Shown in pieces: positions 18,470 through 28,049 of a DNA stretch of 64,000 nt. The notes below the pieces were generated by a model. It was not told the origin of the DNA. It did no database searches and worked only from the letters and a program-made list of their open reading frames with translations. Origin of the DNA: Yoonia sp. BS5-3 (GTDB lineage: Bacteria; Pseudomonadota; Alphaproteobacteria; Rhodobacterales; Rhodobacteraceae); contig NZ_CP150951.2 of assembly GCF_038069655.2 (NCBI RefSeq), positions 3,312,001-3,376,000 of the forward strand, written 5' to 3'. Position numbers and translations under genes: made by a program. Numbering within the stretch: position 1 is the stretch's first letter; the number at the start of each line of letters is the position of its first letter.

Positions 18470-20053
18470 CTACCCGCCTGCGGTTGCGGCCCAGGCCCTG
18501 TCCCAGCGGCCTTTCGCCAGATCATCCGCATCGATCCAAAAGTCGATAATGCCGCAATCGCAGAACATGAAATCCACGCCGTAGTCGCTATCAAACTGCG
18601 CCAGACGTATACCGTGGCCAGCTGTCGGGTTAGAGCCTACACCCTTTGCGCCCATCAGGTAATGCGAGGTCCCCCCTCTGGAGGGCGCAAATTGCGCCGA
18701 AACGCTGGCCATCATCTGAGATGGCACTTTGGCGCGCAAATCGGGATCACTGAGTGTGCGTTGAAAGAACATTTGCCACGCTGTGGCGACAACTTGTTCG
18801 GCCCTGACCCCTTTCAGGGTATCGCGGGCATAATTGCGGATCAGATCATCGAACCTGCCCAGATCCGCTGCGCTCAGCGCGGCGTCATTAGGCAGGCCCG
18901 CAATATCTGCGCGCAGTGCCGCAATCTCTTGCACCGCCTTTTGGAAAATGGGCAGGCGCGCTGTCACCTCGGGATCGACGCCTTTGCCCGATTTCTCACG
19001 ATAACGCACATGACTTTCGTCTCTTTCAAGCTGGCCACCCACACTGTGATGCAGTGAGGCCAAGACATCATCGGCAAAACGCGCGACATAGGGAAAACGG
19101 CCTCCTAAGGCCTCGGGCGTGTAATGCGTGTTGCGTTTGACGACCCGCTGCCCTTCGGCGTTTTCTTCGGTAACGCGCTCAACCGAAACAATCGCACCCT
19201 TTACATTGACAGGCTCCGGGGCCTCCCCTTTGAGGCCCTTTTCCACAGCCTCGACGTGTTCATAACGGGCGTTGATGTAATTGTTGCGCCGCGCCAGACC
19301 TTCCGGCACGTCGTCTAATGGCCAGGACTGGGTCGGTCGCCCCGTCACGGGCCAGCGCGGGTATACTTTGATCCGTGGTGGACGAAAGGACCATAAAATA
19401 CTCTCAAGGGCGTCTGCGCAATGATCCACCTGCGGCAGGTTTTCCGGGGCAGGCCGCGGCGGTAATTCCTTGGTGCTGACTGGGGCATAAAGCACGCAGC
19501 TTTCAGGTGACCCCGGCCCCTCCTCCCAGTCCATTTCTTCGTTGATATCCGCAAAAAACCACAACATGCCCACCTGCGGTAAATTGGGATCAGCGTCAAT
19601 TCGCGGCATCTCGGATAGATCGATCTGCGCCAGATGATGCAGAGCAAAGCCCGTCTGCGGATTTTCGGGCCAAGCCATCCCTTCGGGCAACTTGGGCAGA
19701 CCACCTAGATAGGAATTTGCATCCGACACCGGATCAATGGGCCAATGGCGTTTGAGGAAGATCGCAGGCTGGGCCTCTTGGTCCAGAAGGGCTGCAATCT
19801 CGGCCTCCGTCAGCACTGTCTCCTCCGGTGCTGGAATAGGCGACGGCGTTGGCTGGACACCAGCCTTGGAGCCGATCAACTGCGCCAGAAACTGCTGAAA
19901 CCACGTCTGTCGTCCCAAGACCCCCAGCAAAAGCCCCATTATCGCCAATGCCAAGGCCAATTGCGGCACCCGCAAAACAAGCAGTGCGACAAGGGCAGCA
20001 ATGATCAACCCCCAACGCAGCCTTTTCAATACCCGTGCGACGTCTTTTGGCAT
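18470..20053 (-). CDS. Membrane-anchored DUF1963 family protein, second copy
   Basis: A 527-residue protein. Two hydrophobic segments (about 15-31 and 33-45) are followed by a Pro-rich linker. The DUF1963 hallmarks YLGGLPKLPEGMAWPENPQTG, HLAQIDLSEMP and GMLWFFAD are clear, with the late HGIRLAQFDSDYG and IIDFWIDADDLAKGRWD closing the domain. The layout equals that of 5425-7086, but the sequences are strongly diverged. It starts 3 bases after the queA stop and is likely the last gene of an AsmA-like/queA/DUF1963 operon. The function is unknown. Confidence 0.75.
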   Translation of the reverse strand: MPKDVARVLKRLRWGLIIAALVALLVLRVPQLALALAIMGLLLGVLGRQTWFQQFLAQLIGSKAGVQPTPSPIPAPEETVLTEAEIAALLDQEAQPAIFLKRHWPIDPVSDANSYLGGLPKLPEGMAWPENPQTGFALHHLAQIDLSEMPRIDADPNLPQVGMLWFFADINEEMDWEEGPGSPESCVLYAPVSTKELPPRPAPENLPQVDHCADALESILWSFRPPRIKVYPRWPVTGRPTQSWPLDDVPEGLARRNNYINARYEHVEAVEKGLKGEAPEPVNVKGAIVSVERVTEENAEGQRVVKRNTHYTPEALGGRFPYVARFADDVLASLHHSVGGQLERDESHVRYREKSGKGVDPEVTARLPIFQKAVQEIAALRADIAGLPNDAALSAADLGRFDDLIRNYARDTLKGVRAEQVVATAWQMFFQRTLSDPDLRAKVPSQMMASVSAQFAPSRGGTSHYLMGAKGVGSNPTAGHGIRLAQFDSDYGVDFMFCDCGIIDFWIDADDLAKGRWDRAWAATAGG

Positions 20054-20056
20054 GAC

Positions 20057-21115
20057 CTACTCCTTGCTTGGCAACAGCAGTGAGCTGTCCCCATAACTGA
20101 AAAACCGATATTCGTTGGCTATGGCATGGGCATAGATCGCCCGGATCGTGTCCACGCCCATCAAGGCAGAGACCAGCATCATCAGCGTGGACTTGGGCAG
20201 ATGGAAATTGGTCATCAACCCATCCGCAATCTGGAACTCAAACCCGGGCGTGATGAAAATATCCGTGGGCCCGCGCCAAGGCTGCATCTGACCACCATGT
20301 GCTGCGCTCTCGATCAGGCGCAGGGCGGTGGTGCCCACTGGGATCACACGACCACCAGCAGCTTTGGTCGCAGCGATCTCGGCTGCAGCCTCCGGCGTAA
20401 CCTCACCCCACTCCGCATGCATCTTATGGTCGCTGATATCATCAACCTTAACAGGCAAAAACGTGCCGGCACCCACATGCAAAGTCACATGGGTAAACTG
20501 CACCCCCCGGGCGGCCAATGCGTCCAGCAAAGGCCCATCAAAATGCAACGATGCCGTCGGCGCAGCCACTGCCCCGGCATGACGTGCCCAATAGGTCTGA
20601 TAATCGTCCTTGTCCGCCTCATCCGCCGGCCGTTTCGCGGCAATATAGGGCGGCAGAGGCATCGCCCCCACAGCGGCAAGCGCGGCGTCGAAATCATCGC
20701 CCTTAAGGTTGAATCGCAATCGCGCCTGACCGTCCGCCCGGCTGATCATCTGCGCCGAAAGCGTATCCGAAAAGATGATCGTTTCTCCGTCCCGCACCTT
20801 TTTCAACGGCTTGACCAGCGCGGTCCAGGCGTCATCGGCCTGGGGCTCTAGCAATGTGACTTCAATCCGCGCGGCGGTGGCGCCGGCATCGGCCGAGACC
20901 CGGTGGCGTGTCCCAGAAAGCCGCGCAGGGATCACTTTGGTGTCGTTCAACACCAACCGATCGCCCGGCTGCAATATCTGCGGCAAATCGGCGACGATCC
21001 GGTCGCTGATTGTCGCGCCCTCAGCCAAAAGCAGTTTCGCGGATGTGCGCGGGCGCGCGGGCCGTGTTGCGATCAGATGCTCGGGCAGATCGAAATCAAA
21101 ATCGCTCAGCTTCAC
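20057..21115 (-). CDS. queA: S-adenosylmethionine:tRNA ribosyltransferase-isomerase
   Basis: A 352-residue protein, the standard length. It begins [23 protein letters not shown] and contains [13 protein letters not shown], the family blocks [15 protein letters not shown] and [26 protein letters not shown], and the C-terminal [16 protein letters not shown]. It transfers the ribosyl part of SAM to preQ1-tRNA, giving epoxyqueuosine, the step after Tgt. tgt is also in this window (51503-52639) but 30 kb away. It overlaps the upstream AsmA-like gene by 4 bases. Confidence 0.97.
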   Translation of the reverse strand: MKLSDFDFDLPEHLIATRPARPRTSAKLLLAEGATISDRIVADLPQILQPGDRLVLNDTKVIPARLSGTRHRVSADAGATAARIEVTLLEPQADDAWTALVKPLKKVRDGETIIFSDTLSAQMISRADGQARLRFNLKGDDFDAALAAVGAMPLPPYIAAKRPADEADKDDYQTYWARHAGAVAAPTASLHFDGPLLDALAARGVQFTHVTLHVGAGTFLPVKVDDISDHKMHAEWGEVTPEAAAEIAATKAAGGRVIPVGTTALRLIESAAHGGQMQPWRGPTDIFITPGFEFQIADGLMTNFHLPKSTLMMLVSALMGVDTIRAIYAHAIANEYRFFSYGDSSLLLPSKE

Positions 21116-24100
21116 TGGCTCAGCTCCGGCGCCGGTCTGCGGAAGATTTCGCGAAACATCCCCGGGGTAAAGGCCGAGAGCGGATTGACGGTGACCTGGG
21201 GCGCGCGAGAGGTGCCTGCGATGTTAAAATTAAAGCCGATCAAGCCTTCGCCCTTCCGTGTCAAGAAACTGCCGATCCCGTTGAGCACATAGAAAGGTGA
21301 GACCACCCCCTGCAGATCGACGCGCTGATTGCCGAGCGTGTATGTCCCGTCGACAGAAATGCCAAGACCCGGCCCGACCGCGCTGGCCTCAGACACGATG
21401 ACCTGGTTCGGGGTCAGCCGAAAACGCGCATCAACCTCATCAAAGGCAAGCCCCTGCCCGTCAAGCTGTTGCAAAAGCCCGACAACGCTGATTGCATCGA
21501 GTAGCGCCGCCATGGTGGGCGCATCCCGCAGGCGTAGATCACGCACCGCAAGCGTGCCGTCAAAGGTCCCTTCCCCGCCCGTCGGCAGCAGCGTCAGATC
21601 AAGCGTGCCGCCATTGGCGTTGCGCAAGAAACCTGCCGCACGCAGCGCACCGCCAGCGTCTTCGCTGACCAGCCTTACCGCCGAGCGCCCATTGCGCGGC
21701 GCGACAGTCCCCCGCACGGCAGCACCGCCATTCAGCTGCGCCGTGAACTGCCCGGTAAACCCGCCTGCCCCTGAAAAATCGCCCCGGAAACTGTCCAATG
21801 CGATCCCTTCAGTGACCTGCAACCGGTCGAGCGCGATCGACACGGGCCCTGCCTCGCCTTGTGATGACCCAAAGCTGGCGCGGCGCAAATCAAGCGTCCC
21901 GCCGCGAATTTCCACCCCAACAGGCCGCCCGGCACCCCGGCCCCGCAACGTGATCGGTGCATTCAGCCAATCGGCGACACGGACCCTGCTGAAAACGGCC
22001 GTTTCAAGCCCGCCGCCAGCGGCCAAACTGATCCGCCCCTGCGCGCTCAGCCCGCCGCCGCTGATCTCAAGGTTTGAGATATCGGGCACAGCGCCCAGCG
22101 TCCCCTCGATCAGCAAGTTACCCGCCGTGTTGGCCGATTTCGCCCAGCCAATCGCCGGGATCGCAACACGCACACCGCGCAGATCAGAGGTCAAGGTAAA
22201 GCGGGGTGGCGCGTTTGGGATCAAATCAACGGTCAGTGCGCCCTGGCCAAGCCCAGACACCGTACCGGGGGGCAGATTGATATCAAGCGCGTTCAGAACA
22301 TCGGGCGAAATTTCAACCTGCGCCTGGATTTGGCTGCCATTGCGCCCGGCCTCACCAAAGGCGCGGCTCCAACTGGCCTCGGCCGGGGCACCATCCAGAC
22401 TGACGGGCCCGGTCAGGGTCAGCCCGGCGCGTGTCGCCGCCACAGTCAGGCGCGGCGCAACCAGGTCGCGCCCGGGGATCAACCCGGTACGGACCCGGCG
22501 CAGATCCGCGGCCATCTCAAAGCTGACATCATTGGGCGATCCGCCGCGGCGCATTGGCCAACTGACAAGACCCGTCACCTCCGCACGACCATCAGCAAGC
22601 GTGACCGGAAGGTTGGCCTTGTCCAAAAACTCAAACGGCGGTTGGTTCAGGATCGAAAGAACCGACGTCACCGATCCATCCGCCCGCAAATCCAAAGTCC
22701 CGGTCGCCGGTTTGGGCCGCACATCACCGATTGAGAAAACAGAACCGGCAAGGTTCAATTGCCCGCCTTCCGGGGCGTTGACGACACCGTCATCAACGGC
22801 AATGACAAGGCCATTATCGATAAAGCTGGCCGCCCCCCGTCCTCCGGTAATTGGCGGCATTTGCCGCATGAAGCGGACAGTTGCGTCGTCAAATTCAAAC
22901 CCGGCTGCGAAATGGTTGGGTTGTCCTGGTGTGACCCGTAGCCCAAGCGCGGCCCCAAACAGCCGCCCGCCCAGCAGATTGTTCGAAAACCAATCGCGGG
23001 TTTTCGGTTTGAACGGGATCGGCCAGATGGCCATTAATTGATCCGGCGCCATTTCAGAGACATCTGCATTCAGCGCCATCTGCCATCCCGCATCTGTTGC
23101 GGCCAGCTCTCCATCGGCGATCAGACGGGTCTGCCCGTCATTGATCACCAGTTGGCCCAACTCGATCCGGAACGGATCAAACCGCAGACGCAGATCAACG
23201 GACGCATCCGGGATTGAGGGCGGCGTGTCATAAAACCCCGGCGGGTTTAGCGCGATGTTCTGGAATTGGAACTGCGCCAAAAGGGCCTGGGGCAGCCCAT
23301 CCTGAAATTCGCGCAGGAAAGACGTGCCACTTGCTTGGAATGCGCCCCATTCCGTTTGCAAACTGACATCCGTGAACGCGATCTGATCGCGCTGCGGATC
23401 ATAGGTCAGATAGGCCTTGGCCTGATCAAAGCGGAATGGCGCTGTGGCCGCATTGGGTTGCAGCACGCCCTGCCCGATCTCAAGCGATGCGCTGACAGGG
23501 CCAAGGGCGCCCGCCTCATCAAGCCCGGTGCGCATGGCTACGTCAATGGGTGCCTCTACCTCGCGCAGCCAGCTCAGCGCTGGTGATTGCGCGGCAATGT
23601 CACTGGCCAAAGCATTGTCGATATTCAGCCCGATATCAGCAGCATGGCTGCCGCGCGGGCTGGTATAGGACAGGTTCACATTGGTTACATCGGCCCCGCC
23701 AGACAAAAGCGCAAAATTCCCCCGCAGCGCTGTTTGCCCACCAGTCAGATCAAGATCAACCGTCCCGCCATCAACGATCCAGCTGCGCCCGGCCCGCGCA
23801 TCATCGAAATTCACAATCAGCCCCGCCGCCCGCACGGTCTCAAGCGCTTCAAGGGCGGGGCGTTCAAAGACGTGATCAACCTGATCCAACAGTTCAGGCA
23901 AAGTGTTGGCGCGCCCCACCTCATTGCCGCCATTGATCAGCGCCACAGAGACCGAGCCATCCGCCGCCCGGCGCAGATTAACCTGCGCCCCCACCAGCAG
24001 CACGTCCTGCAACAGCAAATCCTGTTGGAAAATCAATCCACGCGGCGAGACCAGCCCTTCGACGATCGGCACCCGGGTAATCACCAACCCGCCCGCATCC

Positions 24101-24438
24101 GTCAATGTCGTGTCACGCAGCCGCACGACCGGGTGCAAATCCCGTCCAATCCGCATGCTGATCGCGCCAAACCGCAGCTGTCCGCCTTCAAGCACCTCGG
24201 CGGCGCGTGCCTCAATCCGTTCAGACACCCAACTGGGTGCGGTGATCTCGCGATCGATGATCATCACGGCAGCCGCCAAGGCAAAGACCAGCGGCGCCAA
24301 ACAGACGATGAACACGGCGCGCATCCAGAACAGCAACCTTCCGAAACGGCGCCCTTTGCGCGGTTTGACCGGTTTGCCGGAAGCGCGTGCAGCGGCTTGC
24401 TGCGGATTAGGGGCGTCGGGCTGGGCCGGTTTGGTCAC
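21112..24438 (-). CDS. AsmA/YhdP-like envelope protein with DUF3971
   Basis: A 1108-residue protein. The basic N-terminus has one membrane helix at about 38-64 ([19 protein letters not shown]), so most of the chain is periplasmic. The long beta-rich body shows DUF3971-type and AsmA-like C-terminal segments: [11 protein letters not shown] and [17 protein letters not shown] repeats, and the final [28 protein letters not shown], a hallmark of the YhdP/TamB superfamily. Relatives are implicated in phospholipid movement between membranes. The gene heads a run with queA (4-base overlap) and a DUF1963 gene, and is divergent from bcp. Confidence 0.85.
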   Translation of the reverse strand: MTKPAQPDAPNPQQAAARASGKPVKPRKGRRFGRLLFWMRAVFIVCLAPLVFALAAAVMIIDREITAPSWVSERIEARAAEVLEGGQLRFGAISMRIGRDLHPVVRLRDTTLTDAGGLVITRVPIVEGLVSPRGLIFQQDLLLQDVLLVGAQVNLRRAADGSVSVALINGGNEVGRANTLPELLDQVDHVFERPALEALETVRAAGLIVNFDDARAGRSWIVDGGTVDLDLTGGQTALRGNFALLSGGADVTNVNLSYTSPRGSHAADIGLNIDNALASDIAAQSPALSWLREVEAPIDVAMRTGLDEAGALGPVSASLEIGQGVLQPNAATAPFRFDQAKAYLTYDPQRDQIAFTDVSLQTEWGAFQASGTSFLREFQDGLPQALLAQFQFQNIALNPPGFYDTPPSIPDASVDLRLRFDPFRIELGQLVINDGQTRLIADGELAATDAGWQMALNADVSEMAPDQLMAIWPIPFKPKTRDWFSNNLLGGRLFGAALGLRVTPGQPNHFAAGFEFDDATVRFMRQMPPITGGRGAASFIDNGLVIAVDDGVVNAPEGGQLNLAGSVFSIGDVRPKPATGTLDLRADGSVTSVLSILNQPPFEFLDKANLPVTLADGRAEVTGLVSWPMRRGGSPNDVSFEMAADLRRVRTGLIPGRDLVAPRLTVAATRAGLTLTGPVSLDGAPAEASWSRAFGEAGRNGSQIQAQVEISPDVLNALDINLPPGTVSGLGQGALTVDLIPNAPPRFTLTSDLRGVRVAIPAIGWAKSANTAGNLLIEGTLGAVPDISNLEISGGGLSAQGRISLAAGGGLETAVFSRVRVADWLNAPITLRGRGAGRPVGVEIRGGTLDLRRASFGSSQGEAGPVSIALDRLQVTEGIALDSFRGDFSGAGGFTGQFTAQLNGGAAVRGTVAPRNGRSAVRLVSEDAGGALRAAGFLRNANGGTLDLTLLPTGGEGTFDGTLAVRDLRLRDAPTMAALLDAISVVGLLQQLDGQGLAFDEVDARFRLTPNQVIVSEASAVGPGLGISVDGTYTLGNQRVDLQGVVSPFYVLNGIGSFLTRKGEGLIGFNFNIAGTSRAPQVTVNPLSAFTPGMFREIFRRPAPELSQ

Positions 24439-24523
24439 GATATCCTCTATTTGCGCCAGCCCCCCTTTAACTTTTTGAGAGCCGTTCTAAAACACAATGC
24501 ACAACCCGAGCCAAGGAGCCAAG

Positions 24524-24991
24524 ATGACACATCCTGCCGTCGGCGATATTGCACCAGATATCGCACTACCCCGTGATGGGGGCGATATTGTGAAACTGTC
24601 CGATTTTGCCGGAAAAAACGTGGTCTTGTATTTCTACCCCAAGGACGACACCCCCGGCTGCACCAAAGAAGCGATTGGGTTTACCGAAAACCAGGATGCT
24701 TTTGCCGCCCTTGATACGGTCGTACTTGGCGTTTCAAAGGACAGTGTCAAAAAACACGACAAATTCGTTGCGAAGCATGAGCTAAAAATCGCGCTTCTGT
24801 CTGACGAAGAGGGCGATGTGTGCGAGCGCTACGGCACCTGGGTCGAAAAGAAAATGTATGGCAAAACCTATATGGGGATTGAGCGCGCGACCTATTTGAT
24901 CGGCGCCGATGGCAAAATCGCACAGGTCTGGCGCAAGGTGCGGGTGCCGGGCCATGTCGATGCAGTACTTGATGCGGTGCGTGCGCTTTGA
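24524..24991 (+). CDS. bcp: Thioredoxin-dependent thiol peroxidase (BCP/PrxQ type)
   Basis: A 155-residue protein. The ATG at 24524 is chosen over 24497 because CCAAGGAGCC precedes it and [16 protein letters not shown] is the normal start. The peroxidatic Cys46 lies in [14 protein letters not shown]. The position five residues later, where E. coli Bcp has its resolving Cys, is Ile51; a second Cys is at 100 (EGDVCERYG). It would reduce hydroperoxides in the cytoplasm, perhaps by a 1-Cys or atypical mechanism (inference). The DUF455 gene overlaps its stop codon. Confidence 0.93.
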   Translation: MTHPAVGDIAPDIALPRDGGDIVKLSDFAGKNVVLYFYPKDDTPGCTKEAIGFTENQDAFAALDTVVLGVSKDSVKKHDKFVAKHELKIALLSDEEGDVCERYGTWVEKKMYGKTYMGIERATYLIGADGKIAQVWRKVRVPGHVDAVLDAVRAL

Positions 24992-25818
24992 CCCTTTGCG
25001 AAATGGCCGTAGCCGTCTTGCAGACAGCAGATGGGCGCGCCAAAACGGCGCTGTCGCGGGAATATGCCGCCAAGTGGCAGGCGGCGCGCGCAGCAGGCGA
25101 GACAATCGAAATTGGCACAGCCTGCCCGCCGGATTTCCCTGCGCGCCCCGACAAACCAGAACTTCTCAACCCTCGCGACGTACCCCATCGTAAGCCCGGA
25201 TCAACCGCTGGCCAGATCGCCCTTTTGCATGCGGTGGCCCATATTGAGCTGAACGCCGTTGATCTGCATTGGGATATCATAGCGCGTTTTTCAGACACGA
25301 AACTGCCACTTGGGTTTTACGATGATTGGGTGAAATCAGCCGACGAAGAATCAAAGCACTTCAATCTGATGTGCGACTGTCTTGAAGACATGGGCAGCTT
25401 CTACGGCGCATTGCCAGCCCATGCCGGGATGTGGCGCGCTGCCGAAGACACCGCCCATGACCTGATGGGCCGGCTTGCCGTTGTTCCCATGGTGCTTGAG
25501 GCGCGCGGCCTTGATGTGACCCCGGGCATGATTGATGTTTTCAAGCGTGCAAAACTATCCGGCGCAGTCGCCGCGCTTGAGGTGATCTACGCAGAAGAGG
25601 TTCATCACGTCGCCTACGGATCAAAATGGTTCCACTTTCTATGCGGGCGGCATGACCTGGACCCAACCGGGGTATTCCACGATCTGGTGCGCAAGTATTT
25701 CCACGGCGGGCTCAAGCCCCCTTTCAACGAAGAAAAACGCGCAGAGGCCGGTATTCCGCCCGATTTCTACTGGCCGCTGGCCAATGAACACAGCAAAGCC
25801 GGGGCGCGCAAATCCTAG
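24988..25818 (+). CDS. DUF455 ferritin-like protein
   Basis: Up to 276 residues. The TTG at 24988 overlaps the bcp stop; an ATG at 25003 is the alternative start, and neither has a strong ribosome-binding site. The helical core has diiron-type motifs: [27 protein letters not shown] and [14 protein letters not shown], with carboxylate-histidine pairs as in ferritin-like proteins. DUF455 proteins relate to the MiaE-like group; their substrate is not established. Coupling to a peroxidase fits a role in oxidative or metal stress (inference). Confidence 0.85.
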   Translation: MTLCEMAVAVLQTADGRAKTALSREYAAKWQAARAAGETIEIGTACPPDFPARPDKPELLNPRDVPHRKPGSTAGQIALLHAVAHIELNAVDLHWDIIARFSDTKLPLGFYDDWVKSADEESKHFNLMCDCLEDMGSFYGALPAHAGMWRAAEDTAHDLMGRLAVVPMVLEARGLDVTPGMIDVFKRAKLSGAVAALEVIYAEEVHHVAYGSKWFHFLCGRHDLDPTGVFHDLVRKYFHGGLKPPFNEEKRAEAGIPPDFYWPLANEHSKAGARKS

Positions 25819-25931
25819 GTATCGCTTAGCAAGAGATTGCGCATCCGTTCACAAATGCGTCGTGATCCGCCGGTGGCCCGCAAAATTCTTGCAGCCCGCC
25901 AAGCAACCGACTAACACGGTGTGCGACGCTG

Positions 25932-27284
25932 GTGTGGGGACTGGCAGACAGACCAAAGACGGGACGGAACCTCATCTTGCGATCACGGCTGACACACAGC
26001 ATCCACAGATTTCTAGAGCGCCGCTTTCCAGAAAAGCGGCTTTTTCTGCGGTCCGACACCGAAACCCGATTCATCCGACTGAAACCGGAAACACAGCTTG
26101 TCGCTTGGACCGGTTGTATCTTGGTTGTGGCCTGGACAATCGTGGCGACAGCGATCTTATTGATGGACAGTATCGGCGCCGGAAATTTCCGCGCCCAGGC
26201 ACAGCGCGATCAATTGACATATGAACAGCGGCTGAACGCCCTATCGGCTGAACGCGATGCACGCGCCGAAGAGGCATTGGCCGCGCAAGAGCGCTTCAAC
26301 TCAGCCCTGCGGCAAATTTCAATCATGCAGACCGAGCTGCTGGCGACCGAAGAAAAGCGGCGCGAATTAGAAACAGGGCTTGAAACCGTCCAAGCCACCC
26401 TGCGCAATGCGATGCGCGCCCGCGAAGAAGCCCGCGCCGAAGTCGCCGCGCTTTCGGCCGGTGAGGATGAAGAGACCGGCGCCGCAATCACCGATGAAGC
26501 GGCAGGGACCGTCAATCTGCTTGCGTCTGCTTTGGCTGAAACGGCGGCAGAACGCGATCAGATTGCAGCCGATGCCGAATTCGCCGTTGATCACGCGCAA
26601 GAGCTGGAATTGGAACTTCGCCTGCTGCAGGAACGCAATGACCAAATTTTTCGGCAACTTGAAGAAGCGATGCTGGTTTCGGTCGAACCGCTGGATGAGA
26701 TGTTCCGCGCCGCAGGTATGAACCCGGACAATCTGATTAATCAGGTGCGCCGCGGCTATTCGGGAACCGGCGGGCCGCTGACGCCGCTGCAATTCTCAAC
26801 CCGCGGCGGGGAACCTGATCCGGACGCGCTGCGCGCAAACAGTATTTTAACGGCCATGGACCGGATCAATCTTTATCGGATTGCCGCGGAAAAGGCGCCA
26901 TTCTCGATCCCTGTTAAGTCCAATTTCCGTTATACGTCAGGCTTTGGTCCTCGTTGGGGCCGGATGCATAATGGCACAGATTTCGCCGGCCCGATCGGCA
27001 CACCGATCTACGCAACAGCCGATGGCGTGGTCACGCATGCGGGCTGGTCATCGGGTTATGGAAGGCTGATTAAGATCCAACATGACTTCGGAATTGAGAC
27101 AAGATACGCACACTTGAACTCTATGGACGTGCAAGTTGGTCAAAGGGTCTCGCGTGGAGAGCGAATTGGTGCTATGGGGAATTCCGGTCGTTCTACCGGC
27201 CCACACCTTCACTACGAGGTCCGCGTCGGCGGTACCCCCGTCAACCCTATGATCTATATAAGAGCTGGACAGAATGTTTTCTAA
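25932..27284 (+). CDS. M23 family (LytM-type) peptidase with coiled coil
   Basis: About 450 residues from GTG 25932; a TTG at 25977, giving a start just before LTHSIHRFLERRFPEK, is equally plausible. A single membrane helix lies at about 57-80, then a long coiled coil (about 85-245) rich in Glu/Ala/Arg. The C-terminal M23 domain (about 335-440) carries HNGTDFAGPIGTPI, THAGWSSGYGR and the zinc motif HLHYEVRVGG. It cleaves peptide crosslinks of the periplasmic wall. It overlaps the bactofilin gene by 11 bases; in Hyphomonas an equivalent pair (BacA and LmdC) positions wall synthesis. Confidence 0.92.
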   Translation: MWGLADRPKTGRNLILRSRLTHSIHRFLERRFPEKRLFLRSDTETRFIRLKPETQLVAWTGCILVVAWTIVATAILLMDSIGAGNFRAQAQRDQLTYEQRLNALSAERDARAEEALAAQERFNSALRQISIMQTELLATEEKRRELETGLETVQATLRNAMRAREEARAEVAALSAGEDEETGAAITDEAAGTVNLLASALAETAAERDQIAADAEFAVDHAQELELELRLLQERNDQIFRQLEEAMLVSVEPLDEMFRAAGMNPDNLINQVRRGYSGTGGPLTPLQFSTRGGEPDPDALRANSILTAMDRINLYRIAAEKAPFSIPVKSNFRYTSGFGPRWGRMHNGTDFAGPIGTPIYATADGVVTHAGWSSGYGRLIKIQHDFGIETRYAHLNSMDVQVGQRVSRGERIGAMGNSGRSTGPHLHYEVRVGGTPVNPMIYIRAGQNVF

Positions 27285-27771
27285 ATCCAAAATCAACGAA
27301 CCCGGGCCCAAAGCGGCAGACAAAGACACCCCAAAAGGCGCCGATACAACCAAATCAGGCGGCGACTACAAAAGCGCGGCGCCCAAGGCCAAGCCTGTCG
27401 CATCGCTGATCTCTTCTGATTTGCTGATCACCGGCAACCTTAAGACATCCGGCGACATCAATGTTGAAGGTCAGGTCGACGGTGACATCCGCGCGCATCT
27501 GCTGACCGTTGGTGAAGGCGCCACCATCAAGGGCGAAGTTGTTGCAGACGATGTTGTCATCAACGGCCGGATCGTTGGCCGTGTGCGCGGGCTGAAAGTA
27601 CGCCTGACATCGAACGCACGGGTCGAAGGTGACATCATTCACAAGACAATCGCCATAGAGTCCGGTGCGCATTTCGAAGGCTCTGTCCAGCGTCAAGACG
27701 ACCCGCTGGCAACCGGCGCCAAGAAGATGCCAACCACATCTGGCGATGCGGCTCCAAAAGCCAAAGCATAA
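27274..27771 (+). CDS. Bactofilin
   Basis: A 165-residue protein. A disordered Lys/Pro-rich head (1-45) is followed by the bactofilin beta-helix with its regular hydrophobic ladder: SDLLITGNLKTSGDINVEGQ, GDIRAHLLTVGEGATIKGEV, VVINGRIVGRVRG and ARVEGDIIHKTIAIESGAHFEG. The tail is again Ala/Lys-rich. Bactofilins polymerise into membrane-associated filaments that recruit wall enzymes. The 11-base overlap with the M23 gene argues that the two act together. A strong terminator follows. Confidence 0.95.
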   Translation: MFSKSKINEPGPKAADKDTPKGADTTKSGGDYKSAAPKAKPVASLISSDLLITGNLKTSGDINVEGQVDGDIRAHLLTVGEGATIKGEVVADDVVINGRIVGRVRGLKVRLTSNARVEGDIIHKTIAIESGAHFEGSVQRQDDPLATGAKKMPTTSGDAAPKAKA

Positions 27772-27787
27772 CTTACAGCTTGATGAT

Positions 27788-27814
27788 AGGCGCACCAAAG
27801 CGGTGCGCCTTTTT
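27788..27814 (+). terminator. Rho-independent terminator after the bactofilin gene
   Basis: AGGCGCACC (27788-27796) pairs perfectly with GGTGCGCCT (27802-27810), with a 5-base loop, followed by TTTT. It lies 17 bases after the stop and separates the cell-shape pair from the unrecognised gene at 28050. Confidence 0.93.
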
Positions 27815-28049
27815 AGATCAGCTGCGCGCGCAGTGAAACTGCCGCTATTTCGGCGCGTTAGGTCATTGACGTTGCTTGGGCCGCTTCTCGTTGCCATGTC
27901 GTTTCGCACTGGTGAGAGTGAACTCTCATGAACGATCAATACCAACCCCAAGCCTGATCAATAACAGCTTAGCGAAACGGCAAACCTGACGAGGTTTGAC
28001 ACCACAATACAGGAACCAAAACGGCTGGAGCCTCAACGGAGGGATGCGC

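Noticed and set aside
21329..23041. A 570-codon open frame on the plus strand opposite the AsmA-like gene
   Set aside because: It is rich in Ser/Pro/Arg without any domain pattern and lies wholly within a clear minus-strand gene; high GC creates such antisense frames.
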